Assembly (NCBI GenBank): GCA_045655125.1
Contig: JAZOOR010000070.1
Coordinates: 1-13,114 of the forward strand
Source of the DNA: SIG578 sp045655125
Lineage (GTDB): Bacteria; Bacillota; Clostridia; Oscillospirales; Ruminococcaceae
DNA: 13,114 nt
Direction: 5' to 3'
Shown here in pieces: positions 8,071-13,114 of the stretch (positions within the stretch are counted from its first letter, which is position 1; each line of letters begins with the position of its first letter). Under the pieces are notes generated by a model. It had not been told where the DNA came from. It did not search any database and saw only the letters and a program-made list of their open reading frames with translations. The position numbers and the translations under genes are program-made.

Positions 8071-8208
8071 TCTCTTACCCTCCCCATTCCTTTCCTCTAT
8101 TTTACTATTTGGCGTTCCACTTGTCAAATGGAGCAGCTCTTGTCGAAACTGCACTACATTTTATTGGTATAATTTGTTAACTTTTTTTAAAAATATTACC
8201 GAAACCCC

Positions 8209-8236
8209 TTGATTTTTTCTGTATTTGTATTACAAT
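8209..8236 (+). promoter_or_regulatory. Sigma-A promoter of groESL
   Basis: TTGATT (8209-8214), a 16-nt spacer and TACAAT (8231-8236). The start site would fall inside the CIRCE element that follows, which is the usual geometry for HrcA repression. Confidence 0.75.
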
Positions 8237-8240
8237 AGTT

Positions 8241-8267
8241 TTAGCACTCTGAAACTGTGAGTGCTAA
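8241..8267 (+). promoter_or_regulatory. CIRCE operator (HrcA binding site)
   Basis: Exact match to the CIRCE consensus: TTAGCACTC at 8241-8249, a 9-nt spacer, and GAGTGCTAA at 8259-8267. HrcA binds this inverted repeat and represses chaperonin genes until heat shock occupies GroEL. The element lies between the -10 box and groES. hrcA itself is not in the window. Confidence 0.97.
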
Positions 8268-8300
8268 CCGATTTGTAAATAATTAAAGGAGGAAATAAAG

Positions 8301-8585
8301 ATGACCATTAAACCCCTTTCGGACAGAGTTGTCATCAAAACAGTAGAGGCTGAGGAGACCACCAAGAGCGGCATTATCTTAACCGCTGCCTCTCAGGAGA
8401 AGCCCCAGATTGCCGAAGTTGTTGCTGTAGGCCCCGGCGGCATTGTAGACGGAAAAGAAGTTAAAATGACCCTCAAGGTCGGCGACAAGGTGCTTACAGG
8501 AAAATATTCCGGTACCGATGTCAAGGTGGACGGCGTTGAGTATAAAATCGTCCGCCAGGATGATATCCTTGCTATTGTTGAATAA
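8301..8585 (+). CDS. groES: Co-chaperonin GroES (Hsp10)
   Basis: Full-length 94-residue co-chaperonin that caps the GroEL ring as a heptamer in the cytoplasm. The start MTIKPLSDRVVIK and the end DDILAIVE are typical. The mobile loop that contacts GroEL covers about residues 17-35 (TTKSGIILTAASQEK), and the GPGG turn lies near residue 45. The ATG at 8301 follows AAAGGAGG at 8285-8292. It is co-transcribed with groEL 20 nt downstream, and regulated by HrcA through the CIRCE site. Confidence 0.97.
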   Translation: MTIKPLSDRVVIKTVEAEETTKSGIILTAASQEKPQIAEVVAVGPGGIVDGKEVKMTLKVGDKVLTGKYSGTDVKVDGVEYKIVRQDDILAIVE

Positions 8586-8605
8586 TCTTTTTGGAGGAAT
8601 AAATC

Positions 8606-10234
8606 ATGGCTAAAGAACTTATCTACGGAGTAGACGCCAGAAAGGCTCTGCAATCAGGTATTGACCAGCTGGCTGATACCGTTAAAATCACCCTTGGCCC
8701 CAAGGGAAGAAACGTTGTTTTAGAGAGAAAATTCGGCGCTCCCCTTATCACCAATGACGGTGTTACCATCGCAAAGGACATCGAGCTTGAGAATGCTTTC
8801 GAGAATATGGGCGCTCAGCTCATTAAAGAGGTTGCCACCAAGACAAACGACGCCGCAGGTGACGGCACTACCACCGCCACCCTGCTCGCTCAGGCTCTCG
8901 TGCGTGAGGGAATGAAGAATGTCGAGGCAGGCGCTAACCCCATGGACATCAAAAAGGGTATGAAACTTGCAGTTGACACCGCTGTAAATGCTATTATTGA
9001 GAATTCAAGAAAGGTTTCAGGCTCTGAGGACATCGCAAGAGTAGGAACCATTTCTGCTGCTGACGAGGCCATCGGCGCTCTCATTGCAGAGGCTATGGAT
9101 AAAGTTTCGGCTGACGGTGTTATCACTGTTGAAGAGTCCAAAACCGCCACAACCTACAGCGAAATCGTTGAGGGTATGCAGTTTGACCGCGGTTACATCA
9201 CTCCCTATATGGTAACCGACACCGACAAGATGGAAGCTGTTATTGATGACGCTTACATTCTTATCACCGACAAGAAGATTTCTGTTATTCAGGATATTCT
9301 CCCCCTGCTCGAGCAGATTGTTAATGCAGGCAAAAAGCTTGTTATCATCGCTGAGGATGTTGAGGGCGAGGCTCTCTCCACCCTTATTGTTAACCGCCTT
9401 CGCGGAACATTTACCTGCGTTGCTGTCAAGGCTCCCGGCTTTGGCGACAGACGTAAAGAGATGCTTCAGGACATCGCAGTTCTCACCGGCGGTCAGGTAG
9501 TAAGCAGCGAGCTTGGATTTGAGCTTAAGGATGCTGATGTTTCTATGCTCGGCCGTGCTCGTCAGGTTAAGGTTCAGAAAGAAAACACCATTATTGTTGA
9601 CGGTGCAGGCGACAGCGAGGCAATCCGCGCCCGCGTTGGTCAGATAAAAAATCAGATTGCTACCACCACCTCGGATTACGACCGCGAGAAGCTTCAGGAG
9701 CGCCTTGCAAAGCTCTCGGGCGGTGTTGCTGTTATCAAGGTCGGCGCTGCAACCGAGATTGAGATGAAAGAGAAAAAGCTGCGCATTGAGGACGCTCTGT
9801 CCGCAACCCGCGCCGCTGTTGAGGAAGGCATAGTTGCAGGCGGCGGAACCGCACTGCTCAATGCTATCCCCGCCGTTGAAAAGCTCGTTGCTACTAAGGA
9901 CGGCGATATTAAGACAGGTGTCAAAATTGTGCTTCGCGCTCTCGAAGAGCCCATCCGTCAGATTGCTGCTAACGCAGGTCTTGAAGGCTCTGTTATCATC
10001 GACAAAATCCGCCGCTCCAGAAAGGTCGGCTACGGCTTTGACGCCGCAACTGAAACCTACTGCGATATGATCGCAAGCGGTATCGTTGATCCTACCAAGG
10101 TTACCCGCAGCGCTCTTCAGAATGCTGCTTCTGTCGCATCAATGGTTCTCACCACCGAGTCCCTCGTTGCTGACAAGAAAGAGGAAAACCCCATGCCCGC
10201 TCCTGCAGCTAACCCCGGTATGGGAATGTACTAA
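8606..10234 (+). CDS. groEL: Chaperonin GroEL (Hsp60)
   Basis: ATP-driven folding chamber, a double heptameric ring (542 aa). Nucleotide-binding signatures are LGPKGRNV (30-37) and GDGTTT (85-90). The catalytic aspartate matching E. coli D398 is D396, in the EDALSATRAAVEEG segment, followed by VAGGGTALL. Length is standard. The C-terminal tail keeps only a short NPGMGMY in place of a longer GGM repeat, preceded by a proline/alanine stretch. The ATG at 8606 follows GGAGGA at 8593-8598. It is the second gene of the heat-shock operon and ends at the terminator 10253-10285. Confidence 0.98.
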   Translation: MAKELIYGVDARKALQSGIDQLADTVKITLGPKGRNVVLERKFGAPLITNDGVTIAKDIELENAFENMGAQLIKEVATKTNDAAGDGTTTATLLAQALVREGMKNVEAGANPMDIKKGMKLAVDTAVNAIIENSRKVSGSEDIARVGTISAADEAIGALIAEAMDKVSADGVITVEESKTATTYSEIVEGMQFDRGYITPYMVTDTDKMEAVIDDAYILITDKKISVIQDILPLLEQIVNAGKKLVIIAEDVEGEALSTLIVNRLRGTFTCVAVKAPGFGDRRKEMLQDIAVLTGGQVVSSELGFELKDADVSMLGRARQVKVQKENTIIVDGAGDSEAIRARVGQIKNQIATTTSDYDREKLQERLAKLSGGVAVIKVGAATEIEMKEKKLRIEDALSATRAAVEEGIVAGGGTALLNAIPAVEKLVATKDGDIKTGVKIVLRALEEPIRQIAANAGLEGSVIIDKIRRSRKVGYGFDAATETYCDMIASGIVDPTKVTRSALQNAASVASMVLTTESLVADKKEENPMPAPAANPGMGMY

Positions 10235-10252
10235 GAGATATAAATTATCAAT

Positions 10253-10285
10253 AAAAAAGAGCAGGCATTCGCCTGCTCTTTTTTT
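10253..10285. terminator. Bidirectional terminator between groEL and the leftward operon
   Basis: A perfect 8-bp GC-rich stem (10259-10266 with 10271-10278), loop ATTC, flanked by six A residues on the left and seven T residues on the right. It serves groEL on the plus strand and the 44-aa gene ending at 10284 on the minus strand. Confidence 0.9.
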
Positions 10286-10418
10286 AAAGCTTTTCAATTT
10301 TTAGAAGTCTGTACTGCGGAAATTTCTTTCTGAACTGATCAGCCGCATCATGCTCGCTGTATGCCAAAATGCTCATTGATCCGCCAACATAGTGAATTCT
10401 GTAATATGACTGTGTCAT
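10284..10418 (-). CDS. Small hypothetical protein (44 aa)
   Basis: I do not recognise a family. The reading frame runs from an ATG at 10418 to a TAA at 10284. AGGAG at 10430-10426 lies 7 nt before the ATG. The 44-residue product starts MTQSYYRIHYVGGSM and ends FPQYRLLKIEKL; it has a hydrophobic, aromatic first half and a basic second half, with no membrane helix or signal peptide. The alternation of polar and hydrophobic residues would fit a beta-hairpin plus one helix. It lies 37 nt after the 65-aa gene and its stop overlaps the edge of the shared terminator, so it is probably the last gene of the leftward operon. The good ribosome site and position support translation, but there is no homology evidence. 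Confidence 0.6.
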   Translation of the reverse strand: MTQSYYRIHYVGGSMSILAYSEHDAADQFRKKFPQYRLLKIEKL

Positions 10419-10455
10419 GTTTTTTCTCCTTTCATATTTTTTAACATGGCTGTAT

Positions 10456-10653
10456 TTATCTGAGTAAGGTTAAGAGAATATCTCCATGCCCTACAATATG
10501 ACCATAAAAATCCTTGGTCACATCTCTGTTTCTCTCGTAAGTTCCAAGTACTCTGCCGTAAAAATCCTTGAGTTTTTTGTCTCCGTTGGATGCGGTTTCA
10601 ACCGTTCCCAAAACCTTTCCTTGCCAGTCTTTAATAAATTCTCTTTGTGCCAT
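10456..10653 (-). CDS. Small protein with three KDxxGxxxG repeats (65 aa)
   Basis: Function unknown. The sequence is built from three imperfect units: KDWQGKVLGTVE (8-19), KDFYGRVLGTYE (29-40) and KDFYGHIVGHGD (47-58), spaced 21 and 18 residues apart, then a hydrophobic tail ILLTLL. The pattern of an aromatic residue, then glycine, hydrophobic pair and glycine suggests short beta-hairpins repeated in series. I have an impression of similar short proteins in other gut Clostridia but cannot name a family. The ATG at 10653 is preceded by AAAGGAGAT at 10669-10661. It lies 27 nt after the 375-aa membrane gene and 37 nt before the 44-aa gene, on the same strand. It has no signal peptide or membrane helix. 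Confidence 0.8.
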   Translation of the reverse strand: MAQREFIKDWQGKVLGTVETASNGDKKLKDFYGRVLGTYERNRDVTKDFYGHIVGHGDILLTLLR

Positions 10654-10680
10654 AATTTTTATCTCCTTTATAATTTTGTT

Positions 10681-11808
10681 TTAATTATAAATTTTAGCTT
10701 TTGAGATTAACATACTTTCTATGCCTTCTAAAAACTCGTCATATTCCGCTTCTTTTGCCTTGAATTTTGCTCTGTCCTTGACATTGCTTTTTTCAAATTT
10801 TTTAACTATACTTTTAACGCTTGGTTTTCTGGAGTTACCACTGGTTATCGGAATAAAATTATTAATTTTGTATGGCTTTCCTTCTTCCAAAAATGATTCA
10901 ACAGTAAGTATAGAGGGATCCTTAAACATAGCAAGATGCTCCATATCCTCGAAATGCCAACAATCTTCCTCATTATCTACTTGAGGTCTTATGTACAAAA
11001 GAATAGTTTTTAGCAAAAAGATAAACTCTTCATCATCAGCCGTATCAAAGTAGGGGGTGTCAAGTAAGAATTTTTGTATACCGTAATACGATTCAGGTTT
11101 AAAAAGTATGGCATACAGAAGATTATACAGTCTATCCCATTCCATATCGCCCAATGTGTCAATTTTTTGATTTAGAAACTCAAGAAACTCCCACGCAAAT
11201 ACATAAGAGCCCAAAATACCCATTTCAAACATAAGAGTAAAAAGCATTTCGCACTCCTCTTTATGTGCTATGTTAGGATATTTTTCTGCAATATACTCTT
11301 CAACTACACGTTTTGCTTGATATGAATCATTTTTGTCTTGATAATATTTTCTTTTGGCAAATATCGGTATAAGCTCCGGATTTTGAGTTTGATTTTTATA
11401 CTCGCTTTGGTTCTTTTTAGGACAATCTTGTTCTCTAGGGCAAGAATAGCATAAAATCTTTCTGTCAGCATGGTCGAAATTCATGCACACACCAAAATTC
11501 CCATCCGGATGGGTACAAGTATAAGACTCGTTGATGAGCTCCTCGGTCCATTCTTTTTCAAGAGCGTGTTTTACGTCTCCCTTTAAAATAAGCATCCAAA
11601 TGCCATAAACAGCAGCAATTATGATAAGCACTGTTCTTATAAAAGGGGTTATCCCTGCCACTATCGGAACAATCTTGCCAAGAAGTGTGACAATCACAGC
11701 CAACAGCAAAGAAAAAATGACAACTGTTTTAGCTTCTTTTATTCTATCTCTTTTTTCACTAACTGTTCTACTCGGTCCGGTAAAAACATTTTTCATTTTT
11801 TCAATCAT
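10681..11808 (-). CDS. Membrane-anchored protein with cysteine cluster, function unknown (375 aa)
   Basis: I do not recognise a family. Two predicted transmembrane helices lie near the N-terminus, about 28-50 and 55-76, followed by a large soluble part, probably cytoplasmic given the basic stretch at 14-27 before the first helix. A cysteine/histidine cluster follows the membrane region: C98, H100, C108, H113, C120, C123 and C129, with a CYSC pair. It could bind zinc or another metal (inference). Residues about 160-300 are acidic and helix-rich with many aromatic residues, and the C-terminal 40 residues are lysine-rich and coiled-coil-like. The ATG at 11808 follows AGGAG at 11824-11820, with 11 nt between. 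A second in-frame ATG follows four codons later. It lies 56 nt after the 160-aa gene and 27 nt before the 65-aa gene. Base composition is clearly more AT-rich than in polA-groEL. Confidence 0.85.
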   Translation of the reverse strand: MIEKMKNVFTGPSRTVSEKRDRIKEAKTVVIFSLLLAVIVTLLGKIVPIVAGITPFIRTVLIIIAAVYGIWMLILKGDVKHALEKEWTEELINESYTCTHPDGNFGVCMNFDHADRKILCYSCPREQDCPKKNQSEYKNQTQNPELIPIFAKRKYYQDKNDSYQAKRVVEEYIAEKYPNIAHKEECEMLFTLMFEMGILGSYVFAWEFLEFLNQKIDTLGDMEWDRLYNLLYAILFKPESYYGIQKFLLDTPYFDTADDEEFIFLLKTILLYIRPQVDNEEDCWHFEDMEHLAMFKDPSILTVESFLEEGKPYKINNFIPITSGNSRKPSVKSIVKKFEKSNVKDRAKFKAKEAEYDEFLEGIESMLISKAKIYN

Positions 11809-11864
11809 TGGTATTTTCTCTCCTGGATTGATCTTGTCTTAGAAAAACATAGATGCTAAGTAGC

Positions 11865-12347
11865 TTAATCTTTTAATCCGGCAACGTCAATAAGAAAACT
11901 TAGAAACGTCATTTCTTCATCGCCTAACCCAGGGATATTGGCAAGAGCTTTAGCGAATTGTGCCATATAGGAATATTTAACCTTAACCTTTTCTTCAATA
12001 TCATTTATCAGAGCTGATTTCTTAACCTCTTGCATAAGGTATATTCCCTTTATTATTCTTCCGTCATTAAGGACAAGGTCTATAGAATGAAAGGTCTTTT
12101 TATAATCGTTTGCACGGACAATAAATGTTTTTATATCCTCTGCAATATTATAGGTTGCTTCAACCTTATAGTCTTTGTGAAATATAAGTGTTTTTGCGTC
12201 TTCTGTCATACCAATTGCACAACTTGGATGCACATCACTTTCACTATACACCTTCGCATACATAATTGCATTTTTTAATTTTTCCTTTTCCTTTAAATCT
12301 TTGGAAAGCTTATTAAGCCCATCCTTCAAAACATCTGCAAATCCCAT
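11865..12347 (-). CDS. Hypothetical protein, first gene of the leftward operon (160 aa)
   Basis: I do not recognise a family. The product is a soluble protein of 160 aa without signal peptide. A charged N-terminal helix (about 3-30, rich in lysine and glutamate) leads into alternating hydrophobic strands between about 30 and 110 (AIMYAKVYS, KTLIFHKDYKVEATY, KTFIVRAND, SIDLVLNDGRIIKGIYL). This would fit a PH- or GRAM-like beta barrel (inference only). A helical C-terminus ends FLSFLIDVAGLKD. Two ATGs compete: 12353 lies only 3 nt after the AGAGG site, while 12347 lies 9 nt after it, so 12347 is preferred. It is probably transcribed from the leftward promoter at 12643-12615. Confidence 0.8.
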   Translation of the reverse strand: MGFADVLKDGLNKLSKDLKEKEKLKNAIMYAKVYSESDVHPSCAIGMTEDAKTLIFHKDYKVEATYNIAEDIKTFIVRANDYKKTFHSIDLVLNDGRIIKGIYLMQEVKKSALINDIEEKVKVKYSYMAQFAKALANIPGLGDEEMTFLSFLIDVAGLKD

Positions 12348-12378
12348 TTTCATTTACCTCTTTCTTTTTTATAATTTA

Positions 12379-12393
12379 GCACTATTATAGTGC
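12379..12393. promoter_or_regulatory. Palindrome containing a leftward TATAAT box
   Basis: A perfect inverted repeat, GCACTA-TTA-TAGTGC. Read leftward, the centre contains TATAAT (12389-12384), 36 nt before the 160-aa gene start. No convincing -35 lies 17 nt upstream (ACTAAT is present), so this is either an operator or a weak, activator-dependent second promoter. Confidence 0.4.
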
Positions 12394-12450
12394 CATTTTA
12401 CAAGATATTAGTAGACTAAGAGCACCTTTTTAAAATTGTAATTCAACTTT

Positions 12451-12502
12451 TCCCAAAAGTCTTATGCTGGTAGCATAGTTGCAGAAATTTTGCATTTTGG
12501 GA
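12451..12502. other. Predicted three-way-junction RNA/DNA fold
   Basis: A perfect 8-bp closing helix (12451-12458 with 12495-12502) encloses two further hairpins. One has a 6-bp stem at 12463-12468 with 12472-12477 and a 3-nt loop; the other has a 4-bp stem at 12480-12483 with 12491-12494. No T-run follows on either strand. It would be part of the leader of the leftward operon. It could be a regulatory leader, a small RNA, or a remnant of a small non-coding repeat. Confidence 0.45.
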
Positions 12503-12563
12503 CTGTTGTGATGATATTTTTAAGCAGGAGCAAATTATTGCCCTTACCTAAGTTCGGCTATTT

Positions 12564-12592
12564 TTGACACGCAATCTCCCAATGTGTAAAAT
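12564..12592 (+). promoter_or_regulatory. Rightward sigma-A promoter of the HTH gene
   Basis: TTGACA (12564-12569), a 17-nt spacer and TAAAAT (12587-12592). The start near 12599 gives a leader of about 130 nt before the regulator start at 12730. The first operator-like palindrome (12598-12615) begins right at the start site. Confidence 0.8.
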
Positions 12593-12596
12593 ATTA

Positions 12597-12668
12597 GTTA
12601 GTTATATATCACTAATTATACACATTTCGACTGTTTCTGTCAATAAAAATTAGTGATAAATAACTAAC
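12597..12668. repeat. 21-bp inverted repeat with operator-like palindromes
   Basis: Two 21-nt arms (12597-12617 and 12648-12668) are inverted copies with a single mismatch, separated by 30 nt. Each arm is itself an imperfect 18-bp palindrome of the form TTAGTKATAWATMACTAA (12598-12615 and 12650-12667). A third, weaker copy lies at 12679-12696. The first two copies start 52 bp apart, about five helical turns. These are likely binding sites of the adjacent HTH regulator. Confidence 0.7.
12615..12643 (-). promoter_or_regulatory. Leftward consensus promoter of the four-gene operon
   Basis: On the minus strand: TTGACA (12643-12638), a 17-nt spacer and TATAAT (12620-12615), both perfect consensus. 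The start near 12608 would give a leader of about 260 nt before the 160-aa gene. It faces the rightward promoter, and its -10 touches the first operator palindrome. Confidence 0.75.
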
Positions 12669-12678
12669 AAACAAATTT

Positions 12679-12696
12679 GTAGTGATATATCATCTA
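12679..12696. promoter_or_regulatory. Third operator-like palindrome
   Basis: GTAGTGATATATCATCTA resembles the two palindromes inside 12597-12668, with the core GTGATATATCAT kept. It lies about 30 bp before the regulator start and upstream of the leftward -35, so binding here could affect either transcript. Confidence 0.5.
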
Positions 12697-12729
12697 TATG
12701 TGGAGAAACTTAAATTAAAGGTGGTATGT

Positions 12730-12972
12730 ATGGGTATTTGCGAATTTGTAGTAAACAGAATTTATGAACTCTGTCGAGAGCGCAAGATTACACCGAATGC
12801 TTTGAGCTATATGTGCGGTATTCCGCAGGCAACTGTCAAGAGCATTTTAAACGGTGAGAGCAAAAATCCCGGTATTGTAACCCTTAAAAAGATTTGTGAC
12901 GGGCTTGAAATTACAGTAATGGAATTTTTCGACACGCCCGAATACAAAAAACTCGAACAAGAGCTTAAATAA
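12730..12972 (+). CDS. XRE-family helix-turn-helix transcriptional regulator (80 aa)
   Basis: A compact DNA-binding protein consisting of little more than one HTH_3/Cro-C1 domain. The helices are visible in order: VVNRIYELCRERK (8-20), TPNALSYMCG (22-31), then PQATVKSILNGES (33-45) as the likely recognition helix, and VTLKKICDGLEITVMEFF (51-68). A short charged tail ends the protein. The start is the ATG at 12730, 5 nt after AAAGGTGG (12717-12724); the frame is open from a GTG at 12682, but that has no ribosome site and lies inside an operator-like repeat. It probably represses its own promoter and governs the divergent leftward operon (inference from the palindromes). Its last 8 nt overlap the end of the convergent gene at 12965. 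Confidence 0.9.
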   Translation: MGICEFVVNRIYELCRERKITPNALSYMCGIPQATVKSILNGESKNPGIVTLKKICDGLEITVMEFFDTPEYKKLEQELK

Positions 12973-13114
12973 CAAATTCCTTTGAGGCCTTTGCGCCCAG
13001 TTTACAGGCGCTGTAAAAAGCGTCCTTTACCTCTAAAAAGTGTATTTGCGAGGTAATTTCAAAAAGTTCCTCAAAGCATTTTGTTTGCTCTTCATTTAAT
13101 TTGTCTCTGAGTTC
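12965..13114 (-). CDS. C-terminal part of a small hypothetical protein (cut by window edge)
   Basis: A frame open from the window edge to a TAA at 12967-12965 gives the last 49 residues. The sequence is charged and helical: ELRDKLNEEQTKCFEELFE, then FLEVKDAFYSACKLGAKAS. It resembles the C-terminal signature of short conserved Clostridia proteins (length about 90-110 aa) in which a glutamate-rich helix is followed by an EVKDAF..GF+LGAK motif, possibly DUF6809; that assignment is from memory and unverified. It converges with the HTH gene and overlaps its stop by 8 nt. The small palindrome TTACAG-GCG-CTGTAA at 13002-13016 lies inside it and is not taken as a terminator. Confidence 0.65.
   Translation of the reverse strand, partial: ELRDKLNEEQTKCFEELFEITSQIHFLEVKDAFYSACKLGAKASKEFVI

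Noticed and set aside
8071..8154. Longer N-terminus of the VanZ-like protein from ATG 8154
   Set aside because: It would add 28 hydrophilic residues before the first helix, and no Shine-Dalgarno was found for it, whereas GTG 8070 has GGGGAGGG.
12682..12729. GTG start extending the HTH protein by 16 residues
   Set aside because: No ribosome site is present, and the extension lies inside an operator-like palindrome; the ATG at 12730 has AAAGGTGG at the right distance.
13002..13016. Palindrome TTACAG-GCG-CTGTAA as terminator of the HTH gene
   Set aside because: The stem is only 6 bp, no T-run follows, and it lies inside the coding part of the convergent gene.

Overview
The window looks like a chromosomal piece of a Gram-positive anaerobe of the class Clostridia, probably an Oscillospirales/Ruminococcaceae-like gut lineage (inference). 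Supporting signs are strong AGGAGG-type ribosome binding sites, sigma-A promoters with extended -10 elements, a perfect CIRCE operator on groESL, a class I (archaeal-type) lysyl-tRNA synthetase in place of the usual class II enzyme, and a DNA polymerase I with a degenerate proofreading domain. No rRNA gene, CRISPR array, transposase or integrase is visible. 

Layout. (1) 1-411: an initiator tRNA (fMet) gene on the minus strand with its own promoter and terminator. Beyond it lies a decayed second copy of the tRNA 3' half, also followed by a terminator, with large hairpins between the two copies. (2) 536-7318: a rightward housekeeping block. polA has its own promoter. typA (TTG start), a 56-residue membrane mini-protein and class I lysS with a fused C-terminal tRNA-binding OB domain form a likely operon, closed by two terminators in a row. 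(3) 7482-8070: a leftward VanZ-like membrane protein with its own terminator. (4) 8209-10285: groES-groEL under a promoter with a perfect CIRCE element, ended by a bidirectional terminator. (5) 10284-12347: an AT-richer accessory region with four leftward genes of unknown function (160, 375, 65 and 44 aa) that share strand, close spacing and good ribosome binding sites, so probably one operon. (6) 12354-12729: a dense control region, then a small rightward XRE-type helix-turn-helix regulator (12730-12972). (7) 12965-13114: the C-terminal end of a leftward gene that overlaps the regulator tail to tail. 

The most unusual part is 10284-12972. A consensus leftward promoter (TTGACA-17-TATAAT, 12643-12615) and a near-consensus rightward promoter (TTGACA-17-TAAAAT, 12564-12592) point at each other with start sites about 10 bp apart. 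Three related 18-bp imperfect palindromes lie on or near them. The natural reading is a regulatory switch in which the HTH protein controls itself and the four-gene operon; the leftward transcript would carry a leader of about 260 nt holding a three-way-junction fold. None of the four operon products could be assigned a function from sequence alone. 

The housekeeping genes fit growth and stress physiology: replication repair (polA), ribosome-associated GTPase (typA), tRNA charging (lysS), initiation (tRNA-fMet) and protein folding (groESL).
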